Assembly: GCA_964608405.1 (NCBI GenBank) | Contig: CAZSNC010000001.1 | Location: 1 to 64,000 of the forward strand | Origin: GWB1-38-13 sp964608405 | GTDB lineage: Bacteria; Patescibacteriota; Microgenomatia; UBA8517 | Length of the DNA: 64,000 nt | Reading direction: 5' to 3' | Shown here: positions 49,074-55,779 of the stretch, one piece after another | Position numbering within the stretch: the first letter of the stretch is position 1 | Layout of the letters: each line of letters starts with the position of its first letter | Position numbers and translations under genes: made by a program | Notes under the pieces: generated by a model | The model's database searches: none | Told to the model about the DNA's origin: nothing | What the model saw: only the letters and a program-made list of their open reading frames with translations

Positions 49074-49913
49074 TTATTTTATTTCTTGATTTTCCGTACT
49101 CTTGACTTCTTCTTTTTCTTCACCCGCAACATCTCCACTTTTTTTCTCGGCAGATTCGGACACTTCTTCTTGTTGCTTCTCTTCTTTTACTTCCGCCTTA
49201 ACCTCTTCCTTCTCCTCTTGTTCATCTGCTGTAATTTCGGAAGTAACTTCTGTTTGTCTATCCTCTACCATTACTCCACCTTCCCCGATCTTTTTAATAA
49301 AAACTAAAGCTCCTGGTGCTCCGGGAACGGCTCCAGTTATTGCAACCAGATTATTTTTTTCGTCAGAATCGACAATTATCACATTTTTAACAGTAACTTT
49401 ATCACTACCCATTCTTCCGGCCATCTTCTTACCTTTATAAATTCTTCCCGGAGTTGTCCTTTGACCAATGGAGCCGGGTGCACGTTCACGGTCTGATTGT
49501 CCATGGGTTTTCGGACCACCTGCAAATCCCCATCTTCTAACTCCACCTGCAAAGCCTTTACCTTTGGAAATTCCGGTGATAGCAACTATATCTCCCTTTT
49601 TTAAGACATCTCCCATTTTTACCTCATCTCCAACCTTGAGTTCGCTTTCTTGGGTAACTTTTATTTCTCTTAAGTATCTGGGTAATTTTTTATCCTTAGC
49701 TACATTCTTGAGGTGATTTTGAAGAGGTTTTGAAATGTTTTTAGTTGACTTGCTTCCTACTCCCAACTGAACTGCTATATAACCGTCTTTTTCCTCGTGT
49801 TTAATCTGGGTTACAACACAAGGATCTACTTTGACCCAAGTCACAGGATATACTCGGTCTTTAACATAAACCGATCCCATTTTCTGCTTTAATCCGATAA
49901 TTGCATTTAACAT
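49074..49913 (-). CDS. rplC: Ribosomal protein L3 with acidic tail
   Basis: Large-subunit assembly protein (279 aa from ATG 49913). Core: AIIGLKQKMGSVY, GKGFAGGVRRWGFAGGPKTHGQSDRERAPGSIGQRTTPGRIYKGKKMAGRMGSDKVT. After residue 210 comes a 65-residue Glu-rich tail not found in usual L3. Start 49913 fits the family; the frame upstream runs toward the attenuator. First gene of the big operon behind its own promoter and hairpin leader. Confidence 0.96.
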   Translation of the reverse strand: MLNAIIGLKQKMGSVYVKDRVYPVTWVKVDPCVVTQIKHEEKDGYIAVQLGVGSKSTKNISKPLQNHLKNVAKDKKLPRYLREIKVTQESELKVGDEVKMGDVLKKGDIVAITGISKGKGFAGGVRRWGFAGGPKTHGQSDRERAPGSIGQRTTPGRIYKGKKMAGRMGSDKVTVKNVIIVDSDEKNNLVAITGAVPGAPGALVFIKKIGEGGVMVEDRQTEVTSEITADEQEEKEEVKAEVKEEKQQEEVSESAEKKSGDVAGEEKEEVKSTENQEIK

Positions 49914-49932
49914 GTTATATTTTTCTTCCAAC

Positions 49933-49955
49933 AAAAAAGGCGCCGGTGGGGCGCC
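49933..49955 (-). promoter_or_regulatory. Attenuator-like terminator before rplC
   Basis: On the minus strand GGCGCC-CCACC-GGCGCC is followed by six T (49938-49933), a complete intrinsic terminator whose T run ends 20 bases before the rplC ATG. A promoter cannot fit between, so the operon must be transcribed through it: a regulated attenuator is the simplest reading. Confidence 0.7.
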
Positions 49956-50026
49956 ATATCATACACCCTCTCATCCAGCTTCACTTACTGCGAATCAATC
50001 TGACGAACTTCTCCACAGCAAGGGCT

Positions 50027-50055
50027 ATTGTAGCAAATGATCAAAGCTAACGCAA
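50027..50055 (-). promoter_or_regulatory. Promoter of the rplC operon
   Basis: TTGCGT (50055-50050), 17-base spacer, extended TGC-TACAAT (-10 at 50032-50027). Predicted start near 50020, giving a leader of about 107 bases with the attenuator at its end. Confidence 0.6.
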
Positions 50056-50062
50056 CCATTTA

Positions 50063-50091
50063 TTGACATGATAAACGAAAGATATTATAAT
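50063..50091 (+). promoter_or_regulatory. Perfect consensus promoter of a small ORF
   Basis: TTGACA (50063-50068), exactly 17 bases, TATAAT (50086-50091). Both hexamers match the sigma-70 consensus fully. It faces away from the rplC promoter, with the two -35 boxes 7 bases apart. The ATG at 50101 follows 9 bases after the -10. Confidence 0.75.
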
Positions 50092-50100
50092 CGAGTGAAC

Positions 50101-50337
50101 ATGGCTATCCCCGGGAAGGAGGGTTCTGATTCACCGCAACTTAATAGCGAGACAAATCATAGTTCCAATCCTTCAACCTCTTGTAATAATTACGAATTGA
50201 GGCAAATATTTCCAGGATTTTATAGACTTATTGACCATACTAAACATCCCATTTTAACGGGTAAGCCGGGAAAATATTGTGAAAGATATGTAATTACTGT
50301 TGATGGACATATTAAAAAAAAGGACCCCCCGGATTAA
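50101..50337 (+). CDS. Small hypothetical protein between rpsJ and rplC
   Basis: A 78-residue protein on the strand opposite to the whole ribosomal cluster: a Ser/Asn-rich N-terminal half (about 1-32) and a compact half with ELRQIFPGFYRLIDHTKHPILTGKPGKYCERYVITVDGHIKKK. No signal peptide or membrane helix. The protein ends close to the convergent methyltransferase gene. ATG 50101 is chosen from the promoter position; GTG 50095 is an alternative. Family unknown. Confidence 0.65.
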   Translation: MAIPGKEGSDSPQLNSETNHSSNPSTSCNNYELRQIFPGFYRLIDHTKHPILTGKPGKYCERYVITVDGHIKKKDPPD

Positions 50338-50363
50338 AAAATAGAACATCTTAAATTTACCCA

Positions 50364-50897
50364 TCAGCTTATTAAGGCCAAATACTCGCGATTTCTCCCT
50401 TTTCCTCCTAATATTGGCGATTTAACAAGCTTTTCAATTTTTCCTCCTACCTGTTTTATATCTTTTTCTACTTCTTTTAATACTTGTTCAACTTCCTCAT
50501 TTGTTAATTTTCCTTTCCCGACTTCGTAATGAGGTTTGATTAAAGAAATTACTCTTCCTCCATCTTTTAAATTCTTAAAAACATTGGGTAATACGTTCTT
50601 TTGTTTAGTCCAAGAGGTGTCAACTGTAATAATATCCACTTTTTCCGGCAACACCACATGCATGGCATTAGTTCTCTCCATTACAACAACCCTGTGGTCA
50701 TTGCGCAATGTCCATGATAGTTCTCCATAAGCCGTGTCAACCGAATAAACTTTCTTCGCTCCGTTTTGCAGTAAACAATCAACAAATCCCCCCGTTGAAC
50801 TCCCAAAATCGGCAATTGTTAAATCTTTTACAGAAATACTGAATTGATCTAAAGCAAATTGAAGTTTTTCACCGGCACGGGAGACAAAATTTGCCAT
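50364..50897 (-). CDS. TlyA-like rRNA methyltransferase without S4 domain
   Basis: The protein (177 aa) is a Rossmann methyltransferase: FVSRAGEKLQFALDQF (TlyA/FtsJ-like entry with the catalytic Lys region), TIADFGSSTGGFVDCLLQNGAKKVYSVDTAYGELSW (SAM-binding motif I), IITVDTSWTK and LIKPHYEVGKGK. TlyA proteins methylate ribose 2'-OH of rRNA and normally have an N-terminal S4 domain of about 60 residues, absent here. It starts 9 bases after rpsJ, so the two are cotranscribed. An rRNA target is likely but unproven. Confidence 0.85.
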   Translation of the reverse strand: MANFVSRAGEKLQFALDQFSISVKDLTIADFGSSTGGFVDCLLQNGAKKVYSVDTAYGELSWTLRNDHRVVVMERTNAMHVVLPEKVDIITVDTSWTKQKNVLPNVFKNLKDGGRVISLIKPHYEVGKGKLTNEEVEQVLKEVEKDIKQVGGKIEKLVKSPILGGKGRNREYLALIS

Positions 50898-50906
50898 ATG
50901 CAAATT

Positions 50907-51215
50907 TTACATCTTTATTTCGATTGACACACCTGCTGGAAGATCCAGATTGGAAAGGGAATCAATGGTCCTTGGGGAAGGGTCCATGATATCGATCAAT
51001 CTTTTATGTACAAGCATTTCAAAGTGCTCCTGTGAATCTTTGTCTGTAAAGGGGGATTTCAATACTGCATACATGGATTTCTTAGTAGGAAGAGGAATTG
51101 GACCTAATATTTTTGCTCCGGTAGCTATGGCAACATCCAAAATTTTTGCCGCAGCCTCATCAATAAGGCGGTGGTCGTAGCTTTTTAACTTTACTCTCAA
51201 TCTACCTTGTGCCAT
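50907..51215 (-). CDS. rpsJ: Ribosomal protein S10
   Basis: Small-subunit protein and NusE-type antitermination factor (102 aa): RVKLKSYDHRLIDEAAAKILDVAIATGAKILGPIPLPTKKSMYAVLKSPFTDKDSQEHFEMLVHKRLIDIMDPS is canonical. It is separated from rplC by the methyltransferase and an opposite-strand gene, unlike the classical S10 operon. A terminator hairpin precedes its start by 15 bases. Confidence 0.97.
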   Translation of the reverse strand: MAQGRLRVKLKSYDHRLIDEAAAKILDVAIATGAKILGPIPLPTKKSMYAVLKSPFTDKDSQEHFEMLVHKRLIDIMDPSPRTIDSLSNLDLPAGVSIEIKM

Positions 51216-51230
51216 AGTCCGTTAAGGTGC

Positions 51231-51253
51231 AAAAAAAAGCCCCATTACGGGGC
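51231..51253 (-). terminator. Terminator / attenuator between tuf and rpsJ
   Basis: On the minus strand GCCCC-GTAAT-GGGGC is followed by eight T (51238-51231). It ends tuf transcripts, but its T run stops only 15 bases before the rpsJ ATG, so rpsJ and the methyltransferase depend on readthrough. Confidence 0.85.
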
Positions 51254-51270
51254 ATTGGTATTGCATTTAT

Positions 51271-52473
51271 TTATGCAATAATTTTGGTGATGGCCCCGGC
51301 TCCTACCGTTGAACCACCTTCACGAATTGCAAATCTAAATCCTTCTTCAATTGCAACCGGCTGAATAAGTTTTACTTTCATTTTGGCGCTGTCTCCAGGC
51401 ATAACCATTTCAATTCCTTCCGGAAGCGTTACGTCGCCGGTAACATCAGCTGTTTTGATGAAGAATTGGGGTTTGTACCCAGTAAAGAAAGGAGTATGTC
51501 TTCCACCTTCCTCTTTGGAAAGAATATAAACTTCTGCTTCAAACTCCGTATGAGGTGTAATTGTACCCGGTTTTGCCAATACTTGCCCTCTTTCTACTTG
51601 ATCTTTCTCAACACCTCTTAAAAGCGCACCTACATTGTCTCCTGCTTGTGTAAAATCAAGACTTTTTCTGAACATTTCAAGACCCGTTGCAACCGTCTTT
51701 TGTGTTGCTTTAAGTCCGACAATTTCAACCTCTTCGTTAATATTAAGCTTTCCTCTTTCAACACGCCCCGTCGCTACTGTTCCACGTCCCTTAATTGAAA
51801 AGACGTCCTCGATAGGCATTAAGAATGGTTTATCCACATCTCTTACTGGATCGGGGATATACTCGTCAACTTTCTTCATGAGTTCCAATATCTGCTCTTC
51901 AGCTTTTGCATCACCCTCCAGAGCCTTAAGCGCGGATACCCTCACAATAGGAATTTCGTCTCCCGGATACTGATATTTCTTGAGAAGTTCTCTGATATCG
52001 CTTTCTACAAGTCCAATCAATTCCTCATCGTCCATTGCATCGATCTTGTTAAGGGCAACAACAAGCGCAGGAACATTAACCTGGCGAGCTAAAATGATAT
52101 GCTCTCGCGTTTGTGGCATCGGACCATCTGGAGCCGAAATAACAAGAATCGCCCCATCCATCTGAGCGGCACCTGTAATCATATTCTTGATATAATCCGC
52201 GTGTCCTGGAGCATCAATGTGGGCATAATGTCTTTTTTCCGTCTCGTACTCGATGTGGGAAATATTAATTGTAACTCCTCTTTCTTTTTCTTCAGGAGCG
52301 TTATCAATTTCGTCAAATTTATATCCTTTGTTTACCCCACCAGGAAATTTCTTTGCTAATACAGTCGATATGGCAGCCGTAAGTGTGGTCTTGCCATGGT
52401 CAACGTGACCGATGGTACCAATATTTACATGCTGCTTGGCTCTGTCAAATTTTTGTTTTACGTCACCCGCCAT
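51271..52473 (-). CDS. tuf: Elongation factor Tu
   Basis: GTPase that delivers aminoacyl-tRNA to the ribosome (400 aa). G1 GHVDHGKT (about 21-28), effector ERGVTINISHIEYE, G3 DAPGHADY, G4 NKIDAMDD and domains II/III (GRGTVATGRVERG, FRFAIREGGSTVGAGAI) are intact. It has its own consensus-like promoter and a leader with a hairpin, and a strong terminator after it. Confidence 0.98.
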   Translation of the reverse strand: MAGDVKQKFDRAKQHVNIGTIGHVDHGKTTLTAAISTVLAKKFPGGVNKGYKFDEIDNAPEEKERGVTINISHIEYETEKRHYAHIDAPGHADYIKNMITGAAQMDGAILVISAPDGPMPQTREHIILARQVNVPALVVALNKIDAMDDEELIGLVESDIRELLKKYQYPGDEIPIVRVSALKALEGDAKAEEQILELMKKVDEYIPDPVRDVDKPFLMPIEDVFSIKGRGTVATGRVERGKLNINEEVEIVGLKATQKTVATGLEMFRKSLDFTQAGDNVGALLRGVEKDQVERGQVLAKPGTITPHTEFEAEVYILSKEEGGRHTPFFTGYKPQFFIKTADVTGDVTLPEGIEMVMPGDSAKMKVKLIQPVAIEEGFRFAIREGGSTVGAGAITKIIA

Positions 52474-52500
52474 ATTTATTTAGTATAAAGAGACTCTTTC

Positions 52501-52525
52501 AAAAAAACAAGGACAATTAAAGTCC
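52501..52525 (-). promoter_or_regulatory. Hairpin plus T run in the tuf leader
   Basis: GGAC (52525-52522) and GTCC (52514-52511), extendable by a G-U pair, with a 7-base loop and a T7 run (52507-52501) lie inside the predicted tuf leader, about 28 bases before the ATG. The stem is short, so termination efficiency would be low. Confidence 0.35.
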
Positions 52526-52536
52526 CAATGTTAGGT

Positions 52537-52566
52537 ATTATAATTGAGGCTGTTTAGCCTTGTCAA
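52537..52566 (-). promoter_or_regulatory. Promoter of tuf with palindromic spacer
   Basis: TTGACA (52566-52561), 18-base spacer, TATAAT (52542-52537): both hexamers are perfect. The spacer contains AGGCT-AAAC-AGCCT, a 5-bp palindrome that could be an operator or a fusA transcript end hairpin. Confidence 0.7.
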
Positions 52567-52574
52567 CCGGCAAA

Positions 52575-54737
52575 TTAGACTGTATTTCCTTTACCACTCT
52601 TAGCTACAATCTGATCAGCAACATTTTTTGGTACTTCCTCATAATGGGAAGGTTCAACATAAGCCCTGGCTCTTCCTTGAGAAATTGACCTTAATTTCGT
52701 TGCATAACCGGAAAGTTCTGCCAAAGGCGCAAGGGCGTGAATGACCGTTTCCATCCCTCTTGTTTCAGTACCTTGAACCTGGGCGCGTTTGCTGGAAAGG
52801 TCACCAATAATGTCTCCCATATACTCCTCCGGAGTTGATACTTCCACTTTCATTATCGGCTCGAGTATCGTCATATCAGCTTTTTTAGCAGCAGCCTCAA
52901 TTGCCATTGATCCCGCAATCTGAAAAGCAATGTCTGAAGAGTCAACATCATGATAAGTTCCATCGTATACAGTAACTTTAACATCAGTCATGGGGAATCC
53001 TGCCATAATACCCTTTTCCAACTTTTCTTTTACACCTTTTTCGATTGACGGAATAAATTCACCAGGAATCGCTCCTCCTTTTATTTTGTTCTCAAACTCA
53101 AAACCTTCTCCTCTTCCTTTCGGCTCAACACGAACGAAACAGTGACCGTATTGTCCACGACCTCCTGTTTGTCTGATATACTTTCCTTCACCCTCGGCTA
53201 ATTTTTTGATAGTCTCCTTGTATGCGACCTGCGGAGAACCAGTGTTGGCAACAACGTTAAATTCTCTGCGCATTCTGTCAACCAAAATCTCGAGTTGGAG
53301 TTCGCCCATACCGGAAATGATCGTCTGACCAGTCTCAAAATTTGTTTTAACTTTAAAGGTAGGATCCTCGTCGGCAAGTTTTTGTATCGCTAGTCCCATT
53401 TTTTCCTGATCGGATTTAGTCGCTGGCTCGATTGCTAAGGAAATAACAGGTTCCGGGAAGGCAATTGATTCCAAAATTATCGGGTTTGTTAAATTGCTTA
53501 GGGAATCACCTGTTGATGTCTCTCGTATTCCAACAACGGCAACAATTTCACCCGTAAAGGCTTCTTCGATAAGCTCCCTCTGATCGGCATGAAGAAGTAC
53601 AAGTTTACCGATTCTTTCTTGCTTTTGTTTACTTACATTATAGATGGCATCGCCGGCCTTTACTTTACCTGAGTAAATTCTCATATAAACGAGCCTCCCA
53701 ACATGTGGGTCGGTTACAACCTTAAAAGCAAGGGCGGAAAAAGGCTCTTCATTTTTTGGTTCCCTTACTTCCTTTTCACCCGTTTTTGGATTAATCCCAT
53801 TTACAGGAGGAACATCCAGTGGGGAAGGAAGATATTCAACAACGGCATCCAAAAGAAGTTGAACCGTCGCCATCCTATTGTCTCCCCCCAAAATCGGAAA
53901 GAATTTTCCCGAGACAACACCTTTTCTGATGGCACGCCTTATTTCAATTTCACTAGGATCTTGACCTTCCAGGTATTTTGCCAGAGCCGCATCGTCAAAT
54001 TCAGATACAGCTTCAATTAATTCTCCCCTGTATTTCTTCACTGCCTCCAAATACTCCTGTGGTATTTCTTCTTCTGTTAGTTTATTATCCTCAGCACCCT
54101 TGTAGGTATACGCCTTCATCCTAATACGGTCAACTACTCCCCGAAGTTCATGTTCAAGTCCAATTGGATATTCAATAGGCGCGGCATTTGCTCCCAATTT
54201 CTCACGAATGGATTTTATAGACCCTTCAAAATCCGCTCCTATCAAATTAAGTTTATTTAAAATACAAATTCTTGGAACATTGTATTTATCCGCCTGTCTC
54301 CAAACTGTTTCAGACTGCGACTCAACTCCGGTTCTTCCATCAAAAACCATGACCGCTCCGTCGAGTACTCGAAGAGACCTTTCAACCTCTGCTGTAAAGT
54401 CAATGTGCCCCGGAGTGTCGATAATATTAATCCTGTAGTGGCCATTTTCTATTTCTGAACCGCTCTGCAAATCCCAAAAAGTGGTAATTGCCGCAGATAC
54501 GATAGTTATTCCACGCTCCCTCTCCTGCGCCATCCAATCTGTAACAGTCGTCCCATCATCAACCGAGCCTTGTTTATAAGTTTTTCCTGTTTCAAAAAGA
54601 ATCCTTTCTGTTGTAGTTGTTTTTCCAGCATCAATATGTGCAATAATCCCGATATTACGTAGTTTTTCCATCGGGACAACACGGTCCTTTGTAACCGTCA
54701 TGACCATACTTGCCTTTTTCTTGGGTGGATTTACCAT
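52575..54737 (-). CDS. fusA: Elongation factor G
   Basis: Translocation GTPase (720 aa). G1 AHIDAGKTTTTE (about 33-44), switch ERGITIVSAA, G3 DTPGHIDFT, G4 NKLNLIG, domain IV TGGRGQYGH and C-terminal SQGRARAYVEPSHYEEVP are present. The N-terminus has about 22 extra residues before MEKLRNIGIIAHIDAG, so a start at an internal ATG is possible. Follows rpsG by 41 bases. Confidence 0.97.
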   Translation of the reverse strand: MVNPPKKKASMVMTVTKDRVVPMEKLRNIGIIAHIDAGKTTTTERILFETGKTYKQGSVDDGTTVTDWMAQERERGITIVSAAITTFWDLQSGSEIENGHYRINIIDTPGHIDFTAEVERSLRVLDGAVMVFDGRTGVESQSETVWRQADKYNVPRICILNKLNLIGADFEGSIKSIREKLGANAAPIEYPIGLEHELRGVVDRIRMKAYTYKGAEDNKLTEEEIPQEYLEAVKKYRGELIEAVSEFDDAALAKYLEGQDPSEIEIRRAIRKGVVSGKFFPILGGDNRMATVQLLLDAVVEYLPSPLDVPPVNGINPKTGEKEVREPKNEEPFSALAFKVVTDPHVGRLVYMRIYSGKVKAGDAIYNVSKQKQERIGKLVLLHADQRELIEEAFTGEIVAVVGIRETSTGDSLSNLTNPIILESIAFPEPVISLAIEPATKSDQEKMGLAIQKLADEDPTFKVKTNFETGQTIISGMGELQLEILVDRMRREFNVVANTGSPQVAYKETIKKLAEGEGKYIRQTGGRGQYGHCFVRVEPKGRGEGFEFENKIKGGAIPGEFIPSIEKGVKEKLEKGIMAGFPMTDVKVTVYDGTYHDVDSSDIAFQIAGSMAIEAAAKKADMTILEPIMKVEVSTPEEYMGDIIGDLSSKRAQVQGTETRGMETVIHALAPLAELSGYATKLRSISQGRARAYVEPSHYEEVPKNVADQIVAKSGKGNTV

Positions 54738-54778
54738 ATATTAATTATCTGGGTGGTAGAAAGTATTTTACAAAGTAC

Positions 54779-55255
54779 TTACCACTTAAAGTGTGCAAAA
54801 GCCCTGTTTGCTTCGGCAACCTTCTCCATGTCAAGTTTCTTTTTGACCGCACCTCCCTCACCTTTCGCAGCATCTTTCAATTCAGCTGCCAATTTAAGGG
54901 AAAAACTTTTAAAATCCGAGTTTGATCTAAGTCTTGTTGCCGCAACAATCCATCGTATCGCCAAGGATTCCTTTCTGGGACCCCTCACTTGCATAGGAAC
55001 CTGGTAGGCTGCTCCACCAATTCTTCTTGGTCTTACTTCCATTGAAGGCTTTACGTTTTCGATTGCCTGAGAAAAAACTTTAATCGGATCTTCTCCTTCC
55101 TCTTTTATCTGCTCCATAGCTTCATATACTTCTTTTTCAACCACGGATTTTTTACCGTCACGCATTGCACGGTTAATCAATTTTGAAACCAATCTATTTT
55201 TATAAATCGGATCCGCTTCAATTTTTCTGATTTTTGCTGCTCCTCTTCTTGGCAT
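54779..55255 (-). CDS. rpsG: Ribosomal protein S7
   Basis: Small-subunit head-assembly protein (158 aa): DPIYKNRLVSKLINRAMRDGKKSVVEKEVYEAMEQI, MEVRPRRIGGAAYQVPMQVRGPRKESLAIRWIV, and a C-terminal ANRAFAHFKW (usual AN+AFAHYRW). Eleven bases after rpsL. Confidence 0.97.
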   Translation of the reverse strand: MPRRGAAKIRKIEADPIYKNRLVSKLINRAMRDGKKSVVEKEVYEAMEQIKEEGEDPIKVFSQAIENVKPSMEVRPRRIGGAAYQVPMQVRGPRKESLAIRWIVAATRLRSNSDFKSFSLKLAAELKDAAKGEGGAVKKKLDMEKVAEANRAFAHFKW

Positions 55256-55266
55256 ATTTTTATTAA

Positions 55267-55722
55267 TTATACTGCGGGCGTACTCGCTGCAGACTGCGCC
55301 ACGGGAGTGACATTACCCGACTTTTTGGCTCCGTAACGACTGCGTGACTTTTTCCGTCCAACAACCCCACCCGTATCAAACTTTCCTCTGACAACCTGAT
55401 ATTTAACTCCCGGTAGATCTTTAACACGACCATATCGGATCATAACAATCGAATGCTCCGCCAGTTCGTGCCCTTCCCCCGGAATGTATGCTGTTACCTC
55501 CTGTTTGTTGGAAAGTCTGACTCTACATACTTTTCTGAGAGCCGAATTCGGTTTTTTCGGTGTCATCGTCCTGACTTGCAAGACAACACCTCTTTTAAAT
55601 GGTGACGGATTTTCCGAAAAACGTCTATCCTTGGCACTAAACCATTTTCGCAATGCACCTTTTTTGGATTTTTTAATAATCCTTTTTCTGCCTTTTCTAA
55701 CTAATTGAGATATTGTTGGCAT
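55267..55722 (-). CDS. rpsL: Ribosomal protein S12
   Basis: Decoding-centre protein (151 aa): TMTPKKPNSALRKVCRVRLSNKQEVTAYIPGEGHELAEHSIVMIRYGRVKDLPGVKYQVVRGKFDTGGVVGRKKSRSRYGAKK. The Lys of PKKPNS (streptomycin/decoding site) is conserved. A 15-residue non-conserved tail follows the usual end. First ribosomal gene after rpoC. Confidence 0.97.
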   Translation of the reverse strand: MPTISQLVRKGRKRIIKKSKKGALRKWFSAKDRRFSENPSPFKRGVVLQVRTMTPKKPNSALRKVCRVRLSNKQEVTAYIPGEGHELAEHSIVMIRYGRVKDLPGVKYQVVRGKFDTGGVVGRKKSRSRYGAKKSGNVTPVAQSAASTPAV

Positions 55723-55779
55723 AATAATTTAAATAATAAACTTCAGACAAACTTTGATTTTACCTACAACTTCACTATT

